Below are positions 6,689 through 7,891 of a stretch of 7,891 bases of DNA, piece by piece (position 1 is the stretch's first letter; every line of letters begins with the position of its first letter). The notes under the pieces were generated by a model. That model saw only the letters and a program-made list of their open reading frames with translations, ran no database searches and was not told the origin of the DNA. The stretch is from Lysobacterales bacterium (lineage in GTDB: Bacteria > Pseudomonadota > Gammaproteobacteria > Xanthomonadales > SZUA-36): contig JARFQZ010000010.1 of the NCBI GenBank assembly GCA_029287515.1, positions 1 through 7,891 of the forward strand, read 5' to 3'. Made by a program: the position numbers and the translations under genes.

Positions 6689-7891
6689 TTACTTCGGATC
6701 CAGATATTCCGCCATTTCCTCGCCGATTCGCGCGCGGTCACCCACGACCACAAGCGTCATGTCAGCGGGCCGCAGGTATTCCGTGGCGACTCTCGATATT
6801 TCTTCCGGCGTCAATGCATAGACGCGGCTGACATAGCGGGTCAGATAGCTCTCGTCCTGGCCGTGCAGGTCCACCCGGTTCAGGACATTGATGATGCCCT
6901 GGCGTGTTGAATTACGCAGTGTGAATATGCCGGCCATGTAGTTTTGGATTGCCTTCAACTCCTCTGCCGAAGGTGGTTCATCCCGCAGCCGGTTGATTTC
7001 GAAATAAATCTCTTTCATAGCTGCAGCCGTGTCGTCGGTGGTAATGGCAGCCTGTTGCACCCAGTGCCCGCTGTTACGGCGCACCGAAACCTGGCTGAAC
7101 GGAGAGTAGGTGTAACCTTTATCCTCGCGAATGTTACTGGTGATCCTGGATGAGAACGAACCGCCCAGCATGGCGTTCGTGGCCTGCAATGCAATGTAGT
7201 CCGGCTGGCTCGGATCCAGGGTCGGCAGACCCAACAGGACATTGGACTGGCTCGCGTTGGCCCGGTTGATGATATCGACGTACTGCCGCCCCTCGGAGGG
7301 TTCGGGCGGCATTACCAGCGGCGCCGGTCCGCGTTCCCAGCCGGCAAATGCCTTCTCGATAGCCAGGCGCATCGCGTCAGGGTCGAACATTCCGGCGACG
7401 AAAATATGTGTTCGCTGTGCCCCGAAATTATCCTTGTAAAACGCCCGGATTTGCTCGGCGGTATAGCTTTCGAGTTGCTCTGCAGTCGGGTAAAGGCTGC
7501 CATAGGGGTGATCGCCGTAAAGCGCCCTGCTGAAAGCAATCTGCCCCATGGTGGCCGGGTCGTTCAACGCGACTTCGAGGTTACGGAGCGAGTCGCGCCG
7601 GAGGCGGTCCAGTTCTGACTCAGGCAGCGCCGGGTTGATCATCACGTCCGCCATCAACGCCACCATGCCGGGGGCAAACTCAGCCAGCGCTTCACCCGTG
7701 ACAGAGGTTTGATCGGGCCCAACCGAGATGCTCAGGCTGCCGCCCATTTCCGCGGCTTCGCGCGCCACGGCTTCAGAGCTGCGGCTGTCAGTGCCTTCTT
7801 CCATCATCTGGGCGGTCAGGTCGGCCAACCACGTATTTCCGTCTTCGTTGAGGTTGCCCACCATCACCCGGGCGGAGATGGTCGCCTTGGG
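6689..7891 (-). CDS. M16-family peptidase-like protein, non-catalytic type (5' truncated)
   Basis: The frame is open to the right edge, giving 400 visible residues; the GTG at 7867-7865 is an internal valine. Most of one M16 (insulinase/pitrilysin/MPP-like) two-subdomain unit is present. Where active members have HxxEH followed by GT, this protein reads D24-L-T-A27-Q28-MMEEGT, so both zinc histidines and the catalytic Glu are missing. It keeps the Arg-Tyr pair of the C-terminal subdomain (R255 and Y262 in IREDKGYTYSPFS), as in non-catalytic partners of bacterial M16B heterodimers. Other family blocks are NPALPESELDRLRRD, YGDHPYGSLYPTAEQLESYT, NFGAQRTHIFVAG and LGGSFSSRI. It is probably periplasmic, though its N-terminus is not visible. 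Expected partner: an HxxEH-bearing M16 protein encoded upstream (to the right), or the N-terminal half of the same long polypeptide. Confidence 0.92.
   Translation of the reverse strand, partial: PKATISARVMVGNLNEDGNTWLADLTAQMMEEGTDSRSSEAVAREAAEMGGSLSISVGPDQTSVTGEALAEFAPGMVALMADVMINPALPESELDRLRRDSLRNLEVALNDPATMGQIAFSRALYGDHPYGSLYPTAEQLESYTAEQIRAFYKDNFGAQRTHIFVAGMFDPDAMRLAIEKAFAGWERGPAPLVMPPEPSEGRQYVDIINRANASQSNVLLGLPTLDPSQPDYIALQATNAMLGGSFSSRITSNIREDKGYTYSPFSQVSVRRNSGHWVQQAAITTDDTAAAMKEIYFEINRLRDEPPSAEELKAIQNYMAGIFTLRNSTRQGIINVLNRVDLHGQDESYLTRYVSRVYALTPEEISRVATEYLRPADMTLVVVGDRARIGEEMAEYLDPK

Noticed and set aside
1..7891. CRISPR, insertion sequence, phage, defence system or RNA gene
   Set aside because: No short direct-repeat array, transposase, integrase, terminal inverted repeats, cloverleaf or rRNA-like stretch is seen; nearly every base is explained by ordinary genes.

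Overview
The window looks like ordinary chromosomal sequence from a moderately GC-rich Gram-negative bacterium, most likely a marine or soil gammaproteobacterium. This rests on a lipoprotein signal, periplasmic-type metallopeptidases, and a secreted protein whose repeat module I associate with Wenzhouxiangella/Woeseia-like lineages. That last point is from memory, not a search. Coding density is very high and no gap exceeds about 130 bases. I see no tRNA, rRNA, CRISPR array, insertion sequence or phage gene.

Layout from left to right. (1) 1-1650, plus strand: the 3' part of a gene for a secreted modular protein, with a CARDB-like domain, two copies of a roughly 135-residue module (53% identical, no gaps) and a C-terminal beta-sandwich-like domain. 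(2) 1675-1705: a perfect 11-bp hairpin between two convergent genes. (3) 1687-3483 (possibly to 3525), minus strand: a multi-spanning GT-C-type membrane protein with C-terminal TPRs, resembling the TMTC O-mannosyltransferase family. (4) 3484-3609: a divergent regulatory gap with candidate promoters on both strands and a 13-base palindrome. (5) 3610-6685, plus strand: a compact three-gene operon. It encodes a small Cys/His protein of the TIGR04076 type (TTG start), an aldo/keto reductase overlapping it by 8 nt, and a DUF885 lipoprotein 9 nt further on. (6) 6689-7891, minus strand: a 5'-truncated M16-family peptidase-like protein without the HxxEH zinc site. It converges on the operon with 3 nt between the stop codons, and a likely intrinsic terminator for it lies inside the end of the DUF885 gene.

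What can be inferred about joint function: the small Cys/His protein and the reductase are almost certainly co-translated and may act together in the cytoplasm. The DUF885 lipoprotein is exported but expressed with them. The M16-like protein is probably the non-catalytic partner of a zinc-binding M16 subunit encoded beyond the right edge, or the C-terminal half of one long protein. I found no clear sign of a new defence or mobile system. The most promising unexplained items are the small Cys/His protein-reductase pair and the duplicated module in the first protein.
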